The notes under the pieces: generated by a model
Told to the model about the DNA's origin: nothing
The model's database searches: none
The model's input: only the letters and a program-made list of their open reading frames with translations
From: Kocuria subflava
Lineage (GTDB): Bacteria; Actinomycetota; Actinomycetes; Actinomycetales; Micrococcaceae
Direction of reading: 5' to 3'
Length of the DNA: 64,000 bases
Assembly (NCBI RefSeq): GCF_012163155.1
Contig: NZ_JAAVUN010000001.1
Coordinates: 248,001-312,000 of the forward strand
Position numbers and translations under genes: made by a program
In this document: positions 52,714-62,171 of the stretch, piece by piece
Numbering within the stretch: position 1 is the stretch's first letter
How the letters are laid out: each line of letters starts with the position of its first letter

Positions 52714-55014
52714 TCAGCCGGCCCGGTTGGTGGTGCCGGTGCTGCCCGATGCCGAGTTGGCACCTGTACCAGTACCCGTGCCGGTGCTGGTCCCGGTGTT
52801 CGAGTTGCTGTTGGTGTTGGATGCGGAACCACTGCTGGGGCGGGGGCTGGCGCCGTTGCCCTCAGTCATGTTCTCCGGCGGCTCCGGGAAGGTGTCCGTG
52901 TTGTAGTCACGGGCAGTGGCATTCATGAACCGCTGCCACTGACCACCGGCGTAGGTGGAGCCATCCACAAAGTCATCCGGGTCTGAGGTCTGGGACCGCG
53001 GGGTGTCGCCGCCGATGGAGATGTCGTTCAGGGAACGCGAGCCCTCCAGGTAGTTGCCCACCCAGGAGGCGGTGGACAGGCCCTGGGTGTAACCCACCAT
53101 CCACGTCTGAGTCGAGTTGTCTGTGGTGCCGGTTTTGCCCGCCGAAGCGTTCGGAAGGCCAATGGGAATCTGGTAGCCCGAACCTCGGACCAGAACCTGT
53201 TCCAGAACAAAGTTCACGGTGCGGGCATCGGTCTCGCTGATGGCGCGCTCGCAGTTGACCTCCGGGACGTCATACTCCCGGCCGGTGTAGTCAGTGACGG
53301 ACATGAACGCCCGGGGATCACACCGCACACCATCATTGGCGAACGTGGCGTAGGCCGTGGCCATGGTCATGGGGGAGATGTTGTCATCCGAACCACCCAG
53401 CAGTGTGGACAGCCGTGTGGTGTTCACGGGTTCACCGGTCTGACCGTTGTGGATGCCAAGGTCCTCCGCCAACTCGCCGATGCGGCACAGATCCAAGTCG
53501 GAAGCCATGGCGTAGAGCGCCGAGTTGATGGAGTTGTACATGCCGTAGTCCACGGCCATGTTGCGGTCATATCCACGTTCGGCGTTCTGGAACCTGAACC
53601 CGTTGCCGTCGTCGCCGGGCTCGAACACGGCGCCGCCCTCAACACAGGAGGCGTTCCACGCGTAGTCAGCGGGGTAGGACATTCGACTGGAGTTCACCTC
53701 CTGGCCCACCGAACGGCCGTCATCCACCCAAGCCAACAACGTCATGGGCTTGAAGGTCGAACCCACCTGGTATCCGCCCGTTCCTCCCTGCCAGGAATCC
53801 GTGTTGAAGTTGAACACCGTGTTGGAGGTGCCCTCTTCAGAGGTGTAGTAGGTGTTCTGAGCCATGGCCACGATGTTTCCACTGTCCGGCTCCACTGAAA
53901 CCATGGAACTGCCCACATTCTCGGGGTTGTCATCCCGCGACTGGGTCTCGTTCACGGCGTCGTTGGCTTCACGCTGGGCGTCAATGTCCAGGGTGGTAAC
54001 AATGTTCAGGCCACCACGTTGCAGCGTGTTCAAACGGTCTTCCGGGTTCGAGCCGAAGGAATCCGATGCCAGGATCTGATTCTCCACGTAGTCGCAGAAG
54101 TACGGCGCATCCGTGGCCGCCGTGCACCCTGCGGAGGTGGGGTGCAGATCCAGGTTGAGGGGTTCGTTGATGGCATCGTCGTACTCCTGTTGAGTGATGC
54201 GATCCTCATCCAGCATGGTGTAGAGCACAATGTTGCGTCGCTCCATGGAGACCTCCGGATTGACCGAAGGATCGTAGTACGCAGGCGACTGCACCAACCC
54301 AGCCAGGGTGGCTGCCTGGGCGATGCTCAGATCAGAAGCCGGGATCCCCCAGTAGTACTGGGAGGCGGACTCCACGCCGTAGTTGCCGGTGCCGAACATG
54401 GCGATGTTGAGGTAGCCCTCCAGGATCTCGTCCTTGGACTTCTGCTCCTCCATGGACAGGGAGAGCTTCACCTCACGCAGTTTGTCCGCGTAGCCCTTGT
54501 TGGCGCCCAAGGTGGAGGGGTCCCGACCGGCGCGAACGTCCTGGTCAATGATCAAGTTGTTCACGTACTGCTGGGTGATGGTGGAAGCACCCTGACGCCC
54601 ACCGGTGTTGATCACGTTGTTGCCGATGGCGCGCATGATGCCCGCAACGGAGACACCGCCGTGATCATAGAAATCACGGTCCTCAACGGAGAGGATCGCG
54701 TCCTGCATGTTCTGGGAGATCTGATCCAGAGTGACCGGTGTGCGCTTCTCCGCGTAGAACGTGGCCAATTCCGTCTGGCCGTCACGGGCATAGACGGTGG
54801 AGGACCTGGACAGCGGACCGTCCTGGAAGTCTGAGGGGAGGTCCTTGAACCATCCGATGGACCCGTTGGCGGCCATGCCGACTGCCGCTGCCGGTGGGAA
54901 CACCAGTCCGGTGACCACAAGACCGGCCAGCAGGCTGGTGGCGATGAACGCGATGACCCGACCCATGGTCGAGCTGCCGTTGACGCCGGCGGGAGAGCTG
55001 GAGGATGAAGCCAT
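52714..55014 (-). CDS. ponA: Bifunctional class A penicillin-binding protein
   Basis: A 766-residue cell-wall synthase. A membrane anchor near residues 20-45 is followed by the glycosyltransferase domain (catalytic Glu in SVEDRDF, about 112; TITQQYVNNL), then the transpeptidase with GSTFKPMTL (SxxK), a SIN motif in YNSINSALY, and GKTGTTD (KTG). The C-terminus is a low-complexity Ser/Thr/Asn/Gly tail of about 45 residues without PASTA domains. The ATG at 55014 lies 6 nt after TAAACT, so the mRNA is probably leaderless. A metallophosphoesterase gene is coupled downstream. Confidence 0.96.
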   Translation of the reverse strand: MASSSSSPAGVNGSSTMGRVIAFIATSLLAGLVVTGLVFPPAAAVGMAANGSIGWFKDLPSDFQDGPLSRSSTVYARDGQTELATFYAEKRTPVTLDQISQNMQDAILSVEDRDFYDHGGVSVAGIMRAIGNNVINTGGRQGASTITQQYVNNLIIDQDVRAGRDPSTLGANKGYADKLREVKLSLSMEEQKSKDEILEGYLNIAMFGTGNYGVESASQYYWGIPASDLSIAQAATLAGLVQSPAYYDPSVNPEVSMERRNIVLYTMLDEDRITQQEYDDAINEPLNLDLHPTSAGCTAATDAPYFCDYVENQILASDSFGSNPEDRLNTLQRGGLNIVTTLDIDAQREANDAVNETQSRDDNPENVGSSMVSVEPDSGNIVAMAQNTYYTSEEGTSNTVFNFNTDSWQGGTGGYQVGSTFKPMTLLAWVDDGRSVGQEVNSSRMSYPADYAWNASCVEGGAVFEPGDDGNGFRFQNAERGYDRNMAVDYGMYNSINSALYAMASDLDLCRIGELAEDLGIHNGQTGEPVNTTRLSTLLGGSDDNISPMTMATAYATFANDGVRCDPRAFMSVTDYTGREYDVPEVNCERAISETDARTVNFVLEQVLVRGSGYQIPIGLPNASAGKTGTTDNSTQTWMVGYTQGLSTASWVGNYLEGSRSLNDISIGGDTPRSQTSDPDDFVDGSTYAGGQWQRFMNATARDYNTDTFPEPPENMTEGNGASPRPSSGSASNTNSNSNTGTSTGTGTGTGANSASGSTGTTNRAG

Positions 55015-55020
55015 TCGGTC

Positions 55021-55026
55021 AGTTTA
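55021..55026 (-). promoter_or_regulatory. -10 element of ponA (leaderless)
   Basis: TAAACT on the minus strand at -12 to -7 relative to ATG 55014. Confidence 0.5.
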
Positions 55027-55086
55027 CAAGCCCTACCTGGGAACCCATTCGATTGGTAGCCAGCGCCACACTGCGCACCGAACGGA

Positions 55087-55092
55087 TACTGT
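55087..55092 (+). promoter_or_regulatory. -10 element of the DUF4177 gene (leaderless)
   Basis: TACTGT at -12 to -7 relative to ATG 55099; no ribosome site is present. Confidence 0.5.
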
Positions 55093-55098
55093 GGTGCC

Positions 55099-55296
55099 AT
55101 GACTACCTGGGAATACATGACCGCGCCCATCATGATCCACGCCACCAAGCAGATCTTGGACAACTTTGGTTCCGAAGGCTGGGAACTGGTGGCCGTGCTG
55201 CCCGGCACCCAGCAGGCCAGCGTGCCGGATGCTGCCGTGAACGCACCCGTTCAGACCAACCCGATCGCCTACTTCAAGCGCCCCAAGGAGGCCTGA
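55099..55296 (+). CDS. DUF4177 small protein
   Basis: A 65-residue protein of the pattern WEYMTAPIMIHATKQILDNFGSEGWELVAVLPG, the conserved core of DUF4177. Function unknown. It heads a transcript with RidA and Nudix genes; the RidA ATG begins 2 nt after its stop. Confidence 0.85.
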   Translation: MTTWEYMTAPIMIHATKQILDNFGSEGWELVAVLPGTQQASVPDAAVNAPVQTNPIAYFKRPKEA

Positions 55297-55298
55297 TC

Positions 55299-55772
55299 AT
55301 GTCGTCCTCGGTTGAGCAGCGAATCACCGAGCTGGGGTTGGAGCTCCCGGCCGTCCCGGCTCCCGCCGGCGTGTACGTCCCCGCACTTGTCAGCGGCTCC
55401 TACGTCCACACCTCGGGTCAGCTCCCGTTCATTGACTCGCAGCTGCCGGAAACCGGCAAGGTGGGCGAGGGGGACGGACTGGTGAGTCCCCAACGTGCCC
55501 AGGAACTCGCTGCTGTAGCCGCGTTGAACGCGCTGGCCGCCGTCAAGTGCGCCATCGGTGACCTGGACCGAATTGTTCGCATCGTCAAGGTGGTGGGATT
55601 CATTTCCAGTCACCCGGAGTTCTACGGACAGCCAGGTGTGATCAACGGTGCCTCCAACCTGCTGGGAGATGTTCTGGGCGATGCCGGCGTGCACGCCCGA
55701 TCCGCCGTCGGAGTTGCCGTGTTGCCCCTGAACTCGCCTGTTGAGGTGGAGTTGGTTGCCGAATTCGCCTGA
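55299..55772 (+). CDS. RidA-family protein (YjgF/YER057c)
   Basis: A 157-residue protein with the family pattern LVSGSYVHTSGQLPF, NALAAVKCAIGDLDRIVRIVKVVGFISS and the C-terminal PVEVELVAEFA. RidA proteins hydrolyse reactive enamine/imine intermediates. The Arg that binds substrate in active RidA (in an RxxV/A-type helix near the C-terminus) appears as HARSAVGVAVLP, so activity is plausible. AAGGAGG precedes the ATG. The Nudix gene overlaps its 3' end. Confidence 0.9.
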   Translation: MSSSVEQRITELGLELPAVPAPAGVYVPALVSGSYVHTSGQLPFIDSQLPETGKVGEGDGLVSPQRAQELAAVAALNALAAVKCAIGDLDRIVRIVKVVGFISSHPEFYGQPGVINGASNLLGDVLGDAGVHARSAVGVAVLPLNSPVEVELVAEFA

Positions 55773-56661
55773 CCTGACCCGCCGCCCGCGCAGCTTTCCG
55801 CTCCTGCCGGAGTACTGGCGAGCGGCGCAGGTCTGGCAGGAGGCAGACGGTGGTCTGCGCCCAGTCACGCCCGTGGATGCGGCGGGTATCATCCTGCTGA
55901 GGGACGGGCCGGGCGGGGTGGAGACGTATCTGACCACCCACGCTCAACGGTCTCCTTTTGGTCCGGTGGCCTTTCCCGGCGGTCCCGTGGACGCCGCCGA
56001 CGACGAACCTCTGCCGTGGACCGGCCCGTCCTCCATCGAATGGGGGCGGCGCTGGCACGACGACGTAGGTGTCACCCGCCGCACGGTGGTGGCAGCGGCA
56101 CGTGAGTTGTTTGAACGCACGGGGATCCTGCTGGCCGGGGCGGAACCCCATTCCACCGTGGAGACCGGTGATGGCCGGGATTGGGCTGATGCCCGCCAGA
56201 ACATCTTGTCCCGCCACGAATCCATGCGGCATCTGCTGGAGAGCAGGCATCTGAGACTGCGCACCGATCTGTTGTGGCCGGTGGCGCGGTGGGTGACCCC
56301 TGAGTTCCTGCACCGCCGCTATGACACCCGATTTTTTGCGGTGATTCTCCCGGAACGCCAAAAGGTGACTGATCTTCCGGAGCACCCACGGCCGGGGCTG
56401 TGGGTGACCATGCAGCAGCTGACCACGGAGAACACCTGGCTGGGTGACACGTTGGGTGCACCGCACACCGTGGGGCGACCGCTGAGCGAACTGTTGGGGG
56501 CCACCATGAGCGGATTGCTGCAGGACTTGGCCTCAGCTCGGTCAGTGGTTGAGATCATTGCCAGGCCCAGAGACTTGTCCGCCCGAATGCCGTTGTTGGC
56601 ATCGGATGGCGGATGCGGATTTCAGCTGGTGCTGCCTGGGCGCCAGCGCCCCATGCGGTGA
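55756..56661 (+). CDS. Nudix hydrolase with an expanded Nudix box
   Basis: A 301-residue protein. PVAFPGGPVDAADDE is followed, after an insertion of about 25 residues, by AAARELFERTGILLAG, so the canonical GX5EX7REUXEEXGU box is split. REL-E is present but the second Glu pair reads FER, which may change metal binding. Substrate unknown. TTG 55756 has GGTGGAG upstream and is preferred to TTG 55741; both overlap RidA. It belongs to the DUF4177-RidA transcript. Confidence 0.82.
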   Translation: MPNSPDLTRRPRSFPLLPEYWRAAQVWQEADGGLRPVTPVDAAGIILLRDGPGGVETYLTTHAQRSPFGPVAFPGGPVDAADDEPLPWTGPSSIEWGRRWHDDVGVTRRTVVAAARELFERTGILLAGAEPHSTVETGDGRDWADARQNILSRHESMRHLLESRHLRLRTDLLWPVARWVTPEFLHRRYDTRFFAVILPERQKVTDLPEHPRPGLWVTMQQLTTENTWLGDTLGAPHTVGRPLSELLGATMSGLLQDLASARSVVEIIARPRDLSARMPLLASDGGCGFQLVLPGRQRPMR

Positions 56662-56809
56662 AACACCGCGGATCAGCCGTACCGCGCATAAGGTACGGAC
56701 ATGCCGAGGGCTGCCGCGCTCGCATGCGGAGCACGACAGCCTTCCGTGGCAACTGCGCCTTGCTGATGTGGTGGCTGCGGACGGCGAGGGCTGCCCCACG
56801 CCGGACCCG

Positions 56810-57487
56810 TCAGCGGGAGCGCTGCTTTAGCCGCTGGAGGTCCAGAATCACCACGGCACGGGCTTCCAGGCGAATCCAACCGCGCTGGACAAACTCTGCA
56901 AGAGCCTTGTTCACGGTTTCACGCGAAGCACCCACCAACTGGGCGAGCTCCTCCTGGGTGAGCTCGTGAGCCACCAGCACCCCGTCCGGAGTCTGGCGAC
57001 CGAACCGGTCAGCCAGATCCAGCAGCGCCTTGGCCACGCGGCCGGGCACATCGGAGAACACCAGGTCAGCCAGGTTCTCATTGGTGCGGCGCAGACGGCG
57101 GGCAAGAGCCTGCAGCAACTGCTGGGAGACAGCCGGGTTGCGCTCGATGACCTTCTTCAGGTTGTCGTGGTTCAGGCCCGCCAAGTGGGTTTCGGACACT
57201 GCCGTGGCGGCGGTGGAACGCGGTGACGGATCAAAGAGGGCCATCTCCCCGAACAGCTCACCGGGGCCCATGACGGCCACCAGGTTCTCGCGGCCGTCGC
57301 TGGCCGTGCGGCCGAGCTTGATCTTCCCCGAAATGATGAAGTACAGGCGATCGCCCTGATCGCCCTCGTGGAAGAGCGTGGCACCGCGGGGCAACTCCAC
57401 CTCGGTGATTTCGTCCGTGAGCGCCGCGAAGGCCTCGTCGTCCAAAGAGGCGAAAAGCGGTGCGCGTCGTAGGACGTCTGTATCCAT
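56810..57487 (-). CDS. crp: Crp/Fnr-family regulator (GlxR-type cAMP receptor)
   Basis: A 225-residue regulator. The cyclic-nucleotide domain has the phosphate-binding cassette GELFGEMALFDPSPRSTAATA (about 73-93), with the Glu and Arg-Ser/Thr typical of cAMP binders, and the C-terminal winged helix carries LTQEELAQLVGASRETVNKAL (about 178-198). These are the sequences of actinobacterial GlxR. GAGGAG precedes the ATG. A weak CRP-like site lies 50 bp upstream and a strong one upstream of acs. Confidence 0.95.
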   Translation of the reverse strand: MDTDVLRRAPLFASLDDEAFAALTDEITEVELPRGATLFHEGDQGDRLYFIISGKIKLGRTASDGRENLVAVMGPGELFGEMALFDPSPRSTAATAVSETHLAGLNHDNLKKVIERNPAVSQQLLQALARRLRRTNENLADLVFSDVPGRVAKALLDLADRFGRQTPDGVLVAHELTQEELAQLVGASRETVNKALAEFVQRGWIRLEARAVVILDLQRLKQRSR

Positions 57488-57536
57488 GATGCTCCTCGTG
57501 TGGTTCAGCTCAGTCGGTCAACTGATGATTTGTGGA

Positions 57537-57552
57537 TGTGACGCAGTCGACA
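57537..57552. promoter_or_regulatory. Weak CRP-like site upstream of crp
   Basis: TGTGA-N6-CGACA against the TGTGA-N6-TCACA consensus: 8 of 10. Possible autoregulation. Further along the same 241-bp spacer an ATTCCA-AA-TGGAAT repeat (57585-57598) is also visible, unassigned. Confidence 0.3.
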
Positions 57553-57728
57553 TCATCAGTACCACTTTAGTGCGACGTGGCGCTATTCCAAATGGAATTG
57601 CTTTCAGGCGTGGCCCCTCAAGCCAATTCTCATGTGTTGTCCAGGGCCGTTGCCTACGCTGTCACCTCCATTCGGCACGTGCGTCATCCTGCGCCAAGAG
57701 CACGCCAACAACACATCGGGGAGATCAC

Positions 57729-58940
57729 GTGGAGTTCAACGGAGACCTGGTTCTGGGACTGACCGTCCTGGACCTGGTCATTCTGGTGCTGCTGCTCCTG
57801 TTTGTGCTCCACGGCGTGGCACGCGGAGTGGGGCGCACCATCGGAGGTGTGGTGGGCCTGGTGCTCGGTGCAGCGCTGGCCCTGTGGGTGCTGCCGCACA
57901 TCGAGGTCACCGCCGTGGACCGGTGGATCCGCCTGGCAGTGGTGGGCGTGGTCCTGCTGATCTGCATGTTGGGTGGTCAAGCCATCGGGGAGGGTCTCTT
58001 GGGCCGCCTCACCGGCTCACCGCCGCGGTCCTCCCGAGCAACCACTGCCGTGGATCAAGCCGGTGGTGGCTTGTTGGGAGGCGTGATCGGCGCCGTCGTC
58101 GTCCTGGCGGTGAGCGGATTCCTGAACCAGGTTCCGCTGCCGTGGCTCAATGCGCAATTGGAGGGGTCACGCACGCTGGCCGCCATGCAGCGGTGGGCGC
58201 CGCAGGAGGTCACCGACGGTCTGGCCACGGCACAGGAGGAGATCGCCGGGGCACCTGCCATACGCGAACTCGACGCCTTGCTCTTCCCGTCCGTCCAGCC
58301 GCCTCAGACCGAGGTGGATGATCCGGACGTGCTGGCAGCTTCAGCCTCCACCGTCCAGATTCTGGGCTCCGCCACACGCTGCGGTTACAACCAGTCCGGT
58401 TCCGGGTTCGTGACCTCTGATTCCCAGGTGGTCACCAACGCACACGTGGTGCAGGGAACGGACAGCGTCTCCGTGTTCAGCCCGGAGGGTGTGCGCCATG
58501 CCGCGGAGGTGGTGCAGTTCGTCCCGGAACACGATCTTGCCGTTCTGGAAGTTGCCGACCTGGACCTGGCCCCGCTGCGCATTGCTGAGGATGCGCAAGG
58601 TGGGGTCGAGGACGGTACCTCGGCCGCCTTCATCGGGTACCCACGATCCGGGCCGTTGTCCATCGGGCCGGCCACCGTCCAAGGCAGCGCCTACACCGTG
58701 ATGGGCTCCGTGGACGGCTCCCAGCCCATGCAGGTCATGCAGTTTGCAGGGGACGTCCAGCGGGGCAACTCGGGTGGTCCGCTGGTGGACATGGAGGGCC
58801 AGGTGATCGGAGTGGTTTTCGGCAAGGCGGTGGAGGATCCCGCCGGTTATGCCGTGGACACCGGGACCTTGGGGGAGGTGCTGGCTGATGCCGCCGGTGC
58901 CACTTCTCCCGTGGACACCGGAGTGTGCCAGGCGGCCTGA
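57729..58940 (+). CDS. MarP-like membrane serine protease (CvpA + trypsin domains)
   Basis: A 403-residue protein. The first 160 residues are a CvpA-like domain with four helices; the trypsin-like domain then has a complete triad: His about 238 in TNAHVV, Asp about 269 in HDLAVL and Ser about 348 in RGNSGGPL. MarP of mycobacteria cleaves a wall hydrolase and supports acid and oxidative stress resistance; the same role is inferred here. GTG 57729 has GGAG upstream. It is divergent from crp. Confidence 0.92.
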   Translation: MEFNGDLVLGLTVLDLVILVLLLLFVLHGVARGVGRTIGGVVGLVLGAALALWVLPHIEVTAVDRWIRLAVVGVVLLICMLGGQAIGEGLLGRLTGSPPRSSRATTAVDQAGGGLLGGVIGAVVVLAVSGFLNQVPLPWLNAQLEGSRTLAAMQRWAPQEVTDGLATAQEEIAGAPAIRELDALLFPSVQPPQTEVDDPDVLAASASTVQILGSATRCGYNQSGSGFVTSDSQVVTNAHVVQGTDSVSVFSPEGVRHAAEVVQFVPEHDLAVLEVADLDLAPLRIAEDAQGGVEDGTSAAFIGYPRSGPLSIGPATVQGSAYTVMGSVDGSQPMQVMQFAGDVQRGNSGGPLVDMEGQVIGVVFGKAVEDPAGYAVDTGTLGEVLADAAGATSPVDTGVCQAA

Positions 58941-58970
58941 GCCCACTGACCTGAATTCGCCCAGAATCGA

Positions 58971-59006
58971 CTTGTGCCGCCCATCGGAGCTGATGAGCGG
59001 CACAAG
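58971..59006. terminator. Terminator between marP-like gene and acs
   Basis: CTTGTGCCGC pairs with GCGGCACAAG; an inner CATC/GATG stem extends it. Convergent genes on both sides. Confidence 0.75.
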
Positions 59007-59041
59007 CCACTGTTCGGCTGGGGAGAACCCGGCAGGCAGGC

Positions 59042-60985
59042 TCAGTCCTGCAGTGAATCCACGATCTGCTGCATCACGGTCTGATCGGCCAACGTGGTCA
59101 CGTCACCGACCGGGCGGTCCTCCGCAACGTCCTTAAGCAGGCGGCGCATGATCTTGCCGGAACGGGTCTTGGGCAGTTCCGGGACGATCAACACACGCTT
59201 GGGCTTGGCGATCGGGGAGATTTCCTGACCCACGTGGGCCCGCAGCTTCCCACCCAGCTCAGCCTTGTCGTGCCCCTCGGCAGCGGCCTCATCCGTGAGG
59301 ATCACGAACGCCACCACGGCCTGACCGGTGGTCTCGTCCTCAGCACCCACCACGGCGGCCTCGGCCACGGTCGGGTGGGAGACCAGAGCGGACTCGATCT
59401 CCGAGGTGGACAGGCGGTGCCCGGAGACGTTCATGACGTCATCCACACGGCCCAGGATCCAGATGTCGCCGTCGTCGTCGAACCGGGCGCCGTCGCCGGC
59501 AAAGTACATGCCGTCAAAGCGGGACCAGTAGGTCTGGACAAAACGGTCGTCATCGCCCCAGATGGTGCGCATCATGGACGGCCAGGGCTCGCGGACCACC
59601 AGGAAGCCGGACTGCCCCTTGTCCAGGGACTCGCCCATCTCATCCACCACGTCCACCTTGACCCCGGCCAGCGGGCGCTGGGCGGAGCCGGGCTTGGCCA
59701 CGGTCACACCGGGCAGCTGGGTGATCATGTGGGCGCCGGTTTCGGTCTGCCACCAGGTGTCCACGATCGGGCAGTTGCCGCCGCCGATCACGCGGTGGAA
59801 CCATGTCCAGGCCTCCGGGTTGATGGCCTCGCCCACGGTGCCCAGAAGGCGTAGTGAGGTGAGGTCGTACTCGGCGGGGATCTCCTCGCCCCACTTCATC
59901 ATGGTGCGGATGGCGGTGGGTGAGGTGTACATGATGGTCACCCCGTACTTCTGGACGATCTCCCAGAACCGGCCGCGGTGCGGGGAATCGGGGGTGCCCT
60001 CGTAAATGACCTGGGTGGCACCCATGACCAGCGGACCGTAGGCCACGTAGGAGTGCCCGGTGACCCAACCGACGTCGGCGGTGCACCAGTAGACGTCCGT
60101 CTCCGGCTTGAGGTCAAAGGTGTACTTCATGGAGAAAGCACCCTGGGTGAGGTAACCACCCGTGGTGTGCAGAACGCCCTTGGGCTTACCGGTGGTGCCG
60201 GAGGTGTAGAGGATGAACAGCGGATCCTCCGCGCCCATCTCCTCCGGGGTGTGCTCGGTGGAGGCCGTGTCCACGACGTCGTGCCACCACACGTCACGGC
60301 CCTCTGTCATCTCCGTGTCCACGCCGTTGCGCCTGACCACCAGCACGTGCTGGACGGAGTCCCCACCCTTTTCCAGCGCGGCATCCACGGCGGGCTTCAA
60401 GGTGGTGGGCTTGCCACGGCGGTAGGAGCCGTCAGCGGTCACCACCAACTTGGCCTCGCCGTCCTCCACGCGGGAGCGCACGGCTTCGGAGGAGAAGCCA
60501 CCAAAAACCACCGAGTGGATGGCGCCCAGGCGGGCGCAGGCCAGCATGGTGATCACGGCTTCGGCAATCATGGGCATGTAAACGGCCACCCGGTCGCCCT
60601 TGCCCACCCCCAGGGAGGCAAAGCCGTTGGCTGCCTTGGAGACCTCGTCCTTGAGTTCTGCATAGGTGTAGGAACGGGAATCGCCGGGCTCACCCTCGAA
60701 CAACAGGGCCACACGGTCTCCGTTGCCGGCCTCCACGTGGCGGTCCACGGCGTTGTAGGCGGCATTGAGGGTGCCGTCCTCGAACCACTTGGCAAACGGC
60801 GGGTTGGACCAGTCCAGCGTGGTGGTGAAGTCCTTGGACCAGGTCAGCAGCTCCCGGGCCTGGGCGGCCCAGAACTCGGTGCCTTCGGCCTCGACGCGCT
60901 CGTAGAGGTCAGTGCCGCCGTTGGCCTGATCCACGAATGCCTGCGGCGGGGCGTAGGTCTGCTGCTCGTTGCTCTGCTCGGTCAT
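59042..60985 (-). CDS. acs: Acetyl-CoA synthetase
   Basis: A 647-residue AMP-forming acyl-CoA synthetase that activates acetate. It has [12 protein letters not shown] (the AMP-binding signature, about 262-273), [16 protein letters not shown], the W-T-E core DTWWQTETG, and the C-terminal [11 protein letters not shown] with the lysine that is acetylated in other Acs enzymes. AAGGAG lies upstream of the ATG. A near-perfect CRP operator lies about 75 bp upstream, so carbon-source control by the neighbouring crp is likely. Confidence 0.97.
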   Translation of the reverse strand: MTEQSNEQQTYAPPQAFVDQANGGTDLYERVEAEGTEFWAAQARELLTWSKDFTTTLDWSNPPFAKWFEDGTLNAAYNAVDRHVEAGNGDRVALLFEGEPGDSRSYTYAELKDEVSKAANGFASLGVGKGDRVAVYMPMIAEAVITMLACARLGAIHSVVFGGFSSEAVRSRVEDGEAKLVVTADGSYRRGKPTTLKPAVDAALEKGGDSVQHVLVVRRNGVDTEMTEGRDVWWHDVVDTASTEHTPEEMGAEDPLFILYTSGTTGKPKGVLHTTGGYLTQGAFSMKYTFDLKPETDVYWCTADVGWVTGHSYVAYGPLVMGATQVIYEGTPDSPHRGRFWEIVQKYGVTIMYTSPTAIRTMMKWGEEIPAEYDLTSLRLLGTVGEAINPEAWTWFHRVIGGGNCPIVDTWWQTETGAHMITQLPGVTVAKPGSAQRPLAGVKVDVVDEMGESLDKGQSGFLVVREPWPSMMRTIWGDDDRFVQTYWSRFDGMYFAGDGARFDDDGDIWILGRVDDVMNVSGHRLSTSEIESALVSHPTVAEAAVVGAEDETTGQAVVAFVILTDEAAAEGHDKAELGGKLRAHVGQEISPIAKPKRVLIVPELPKTRSGKIMRRLLKDVAEDRPVGDVTTLADQTVMQQIVDSLQD

Positions 60986-61058
60986 CGGCTGGTGCTCCTT
61001 ACCAAGGTGGCTCGCCGCCCGGAGATGGTGCCCCGGGCGGCGAGGACGACGGCGCGTT

Positions 61059-61074
61059 TGTGCCCGGCGTCACA
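61059..61074. promoter_or_regulatory. CRP/GlxR operator upstream of acs
   Basis: TGTGC-N6-TCACA matches TGTGA-N6-TCACA at 9 of 10 bases. Confidence 0.65.
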
Positions 61075-61144
61075 TGTTGGGTTTGAGACTAGAGCACTTG
61101 CGGGGTCGGATTCCACACGTGTCTAACTTGGGGCCCGCATTACG

Positions 61145-61168
61145 GCTCCGGCAGGTATCTGCCGGAGC
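61145..61168. other. Perfect hairpin in the acs-nth divergent spacer
   Basis: GCTCCGGCAG pairs with CTGCCGGAGC around a GTAT tetraloop, midway in the 251-bp spacer between two divergent genes. Role unknown. Confidence 0.6.
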
Positions 61169-61236
61169 GGATTCGGGGCTGGTGCCGCCCGGTCCGCTCA
61201 CGCGGTGCCCGGATGGCACCACGTAGCATCAGAACC

Positions 61237-62169
61237 ATGACCACCACCGACGACGCCGCCCACGCACCCGGATCTGACACGCACCCGCATCCTTTGCACC
61301 GGTCAGTTGGTGGCCCCGTCCCAGATCATCTGCGCGTGGTGGATCCTGCCAAGGCCAGGGCGGGAGCTTCCCGGCGTCGTCGTACGGGGAGAATCGAAAC
61401 CGAGCTGGCCCGGAAACGGCGGGCGCGCAAGATCAACACAGTTCTGGGTCGCAGTTACCCCTATGCGGTGGCCGAACTGGATTTTGGATCGGCGTGGGAA
61501 CTGCTGGTGGCCACGGTGCTCTCCGCCCAGACCACGGATGTGCGGGTCAACGCCATCACTCCGGCCTTGTTTGGGCGGTGGGCCACGCCGCGTGCGCTGG
61601 CGGAGGCGGAGCGAACTGACGTTGAGGAGATGGTGCGCCCCTTGGGTTTTTACCGCTCCAAGGCCAAGTCCATTCAGGGACTGGCTCAGCGGGTGGAGGA
61701 TGATTTCGACGGCGATGTCCCAGGGACTCTGGAGGAGTTGGTGACCCTTCCCGGGGTGGGGCGCAAGACCGCCAACGTGGTGTTGGGCAATGCCTTTGAC
61801 ACCCCGGGTATCACCGTGGACACGCATTTCGGGCGGCTGGCCCGCAGGTTCGAGTGGACCGAGCAGGAGGACCCGGTCAAGGTGGAGCAGGACGTGATGG
61901 CCTTGTTCGAACCCAAGGACTGGACCGACCTCTCCCACAGGCTGGTGTATCACGGGCGGCGTATCTGCCACGCTCGCAAACCCGCCTGTGGAGTGTGCCC
62001 CGTGGCGGATCTGTGCCCGTCCTACGGGGCAGGACCCACTGAAACGGAGACGGCGGCGGCATTGATGACTTACGAATTCGGGGCCGGGCGTGAGGAGTTG
62101 TTGCAGGGGTACATGGATGGCTTGACCCGGCGTGAACTGCGCGCAGCCGGCCACGGACTGGAGCTGTGA
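61237..62169 (+). CDS. nth: Endonuclease III
   Basis: A 310-residue base-excision-repair glycosylase/lyase for oxidised pyrimidines. The helix-hairpin-helix [17 protein letters not shown] (about 168-184) carries the catalytic Lys, and [12 protein letters not shown] the catalytic Asp. [17 protein letters not shown] gives the C-x6-C-x2-C-x5-C iron-sulfur ligands. A basic, disordered N-terminal extension of about 60 residues is longer than in E. coli (211 residues). ATG 61237 is preferred because TAGCAT lies 7 nt before it. Confidence 0.95.
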   Translation: MTTTDDAAHAPGSDTHPHPLHRSVGGPVPDHLRVVDPAKARAGASRRRRTGRIETELARKRRARKINTVLGRSYPYAVAELDFGSAWELLVATVLSAQTTDVRVNAITPALFGRWATPRALAEAERTDVEEMVRPLGFYRSKAKSIQGLAQRVEDDFDGDVPGTLEELVTLPGVGRKTANVVLGNAFDTPGITVDTHFGRLARRFEWTEQEDPVKVEQDVMALFEPKDWTDLSHRLVYHGRRICHARKPACGVCPVADLCPSYGAGPTETETAAALMTYEFGAGREELLQGYMDGLTRRELRAAGHGLEL

Positions 62170-62171
62170 CC

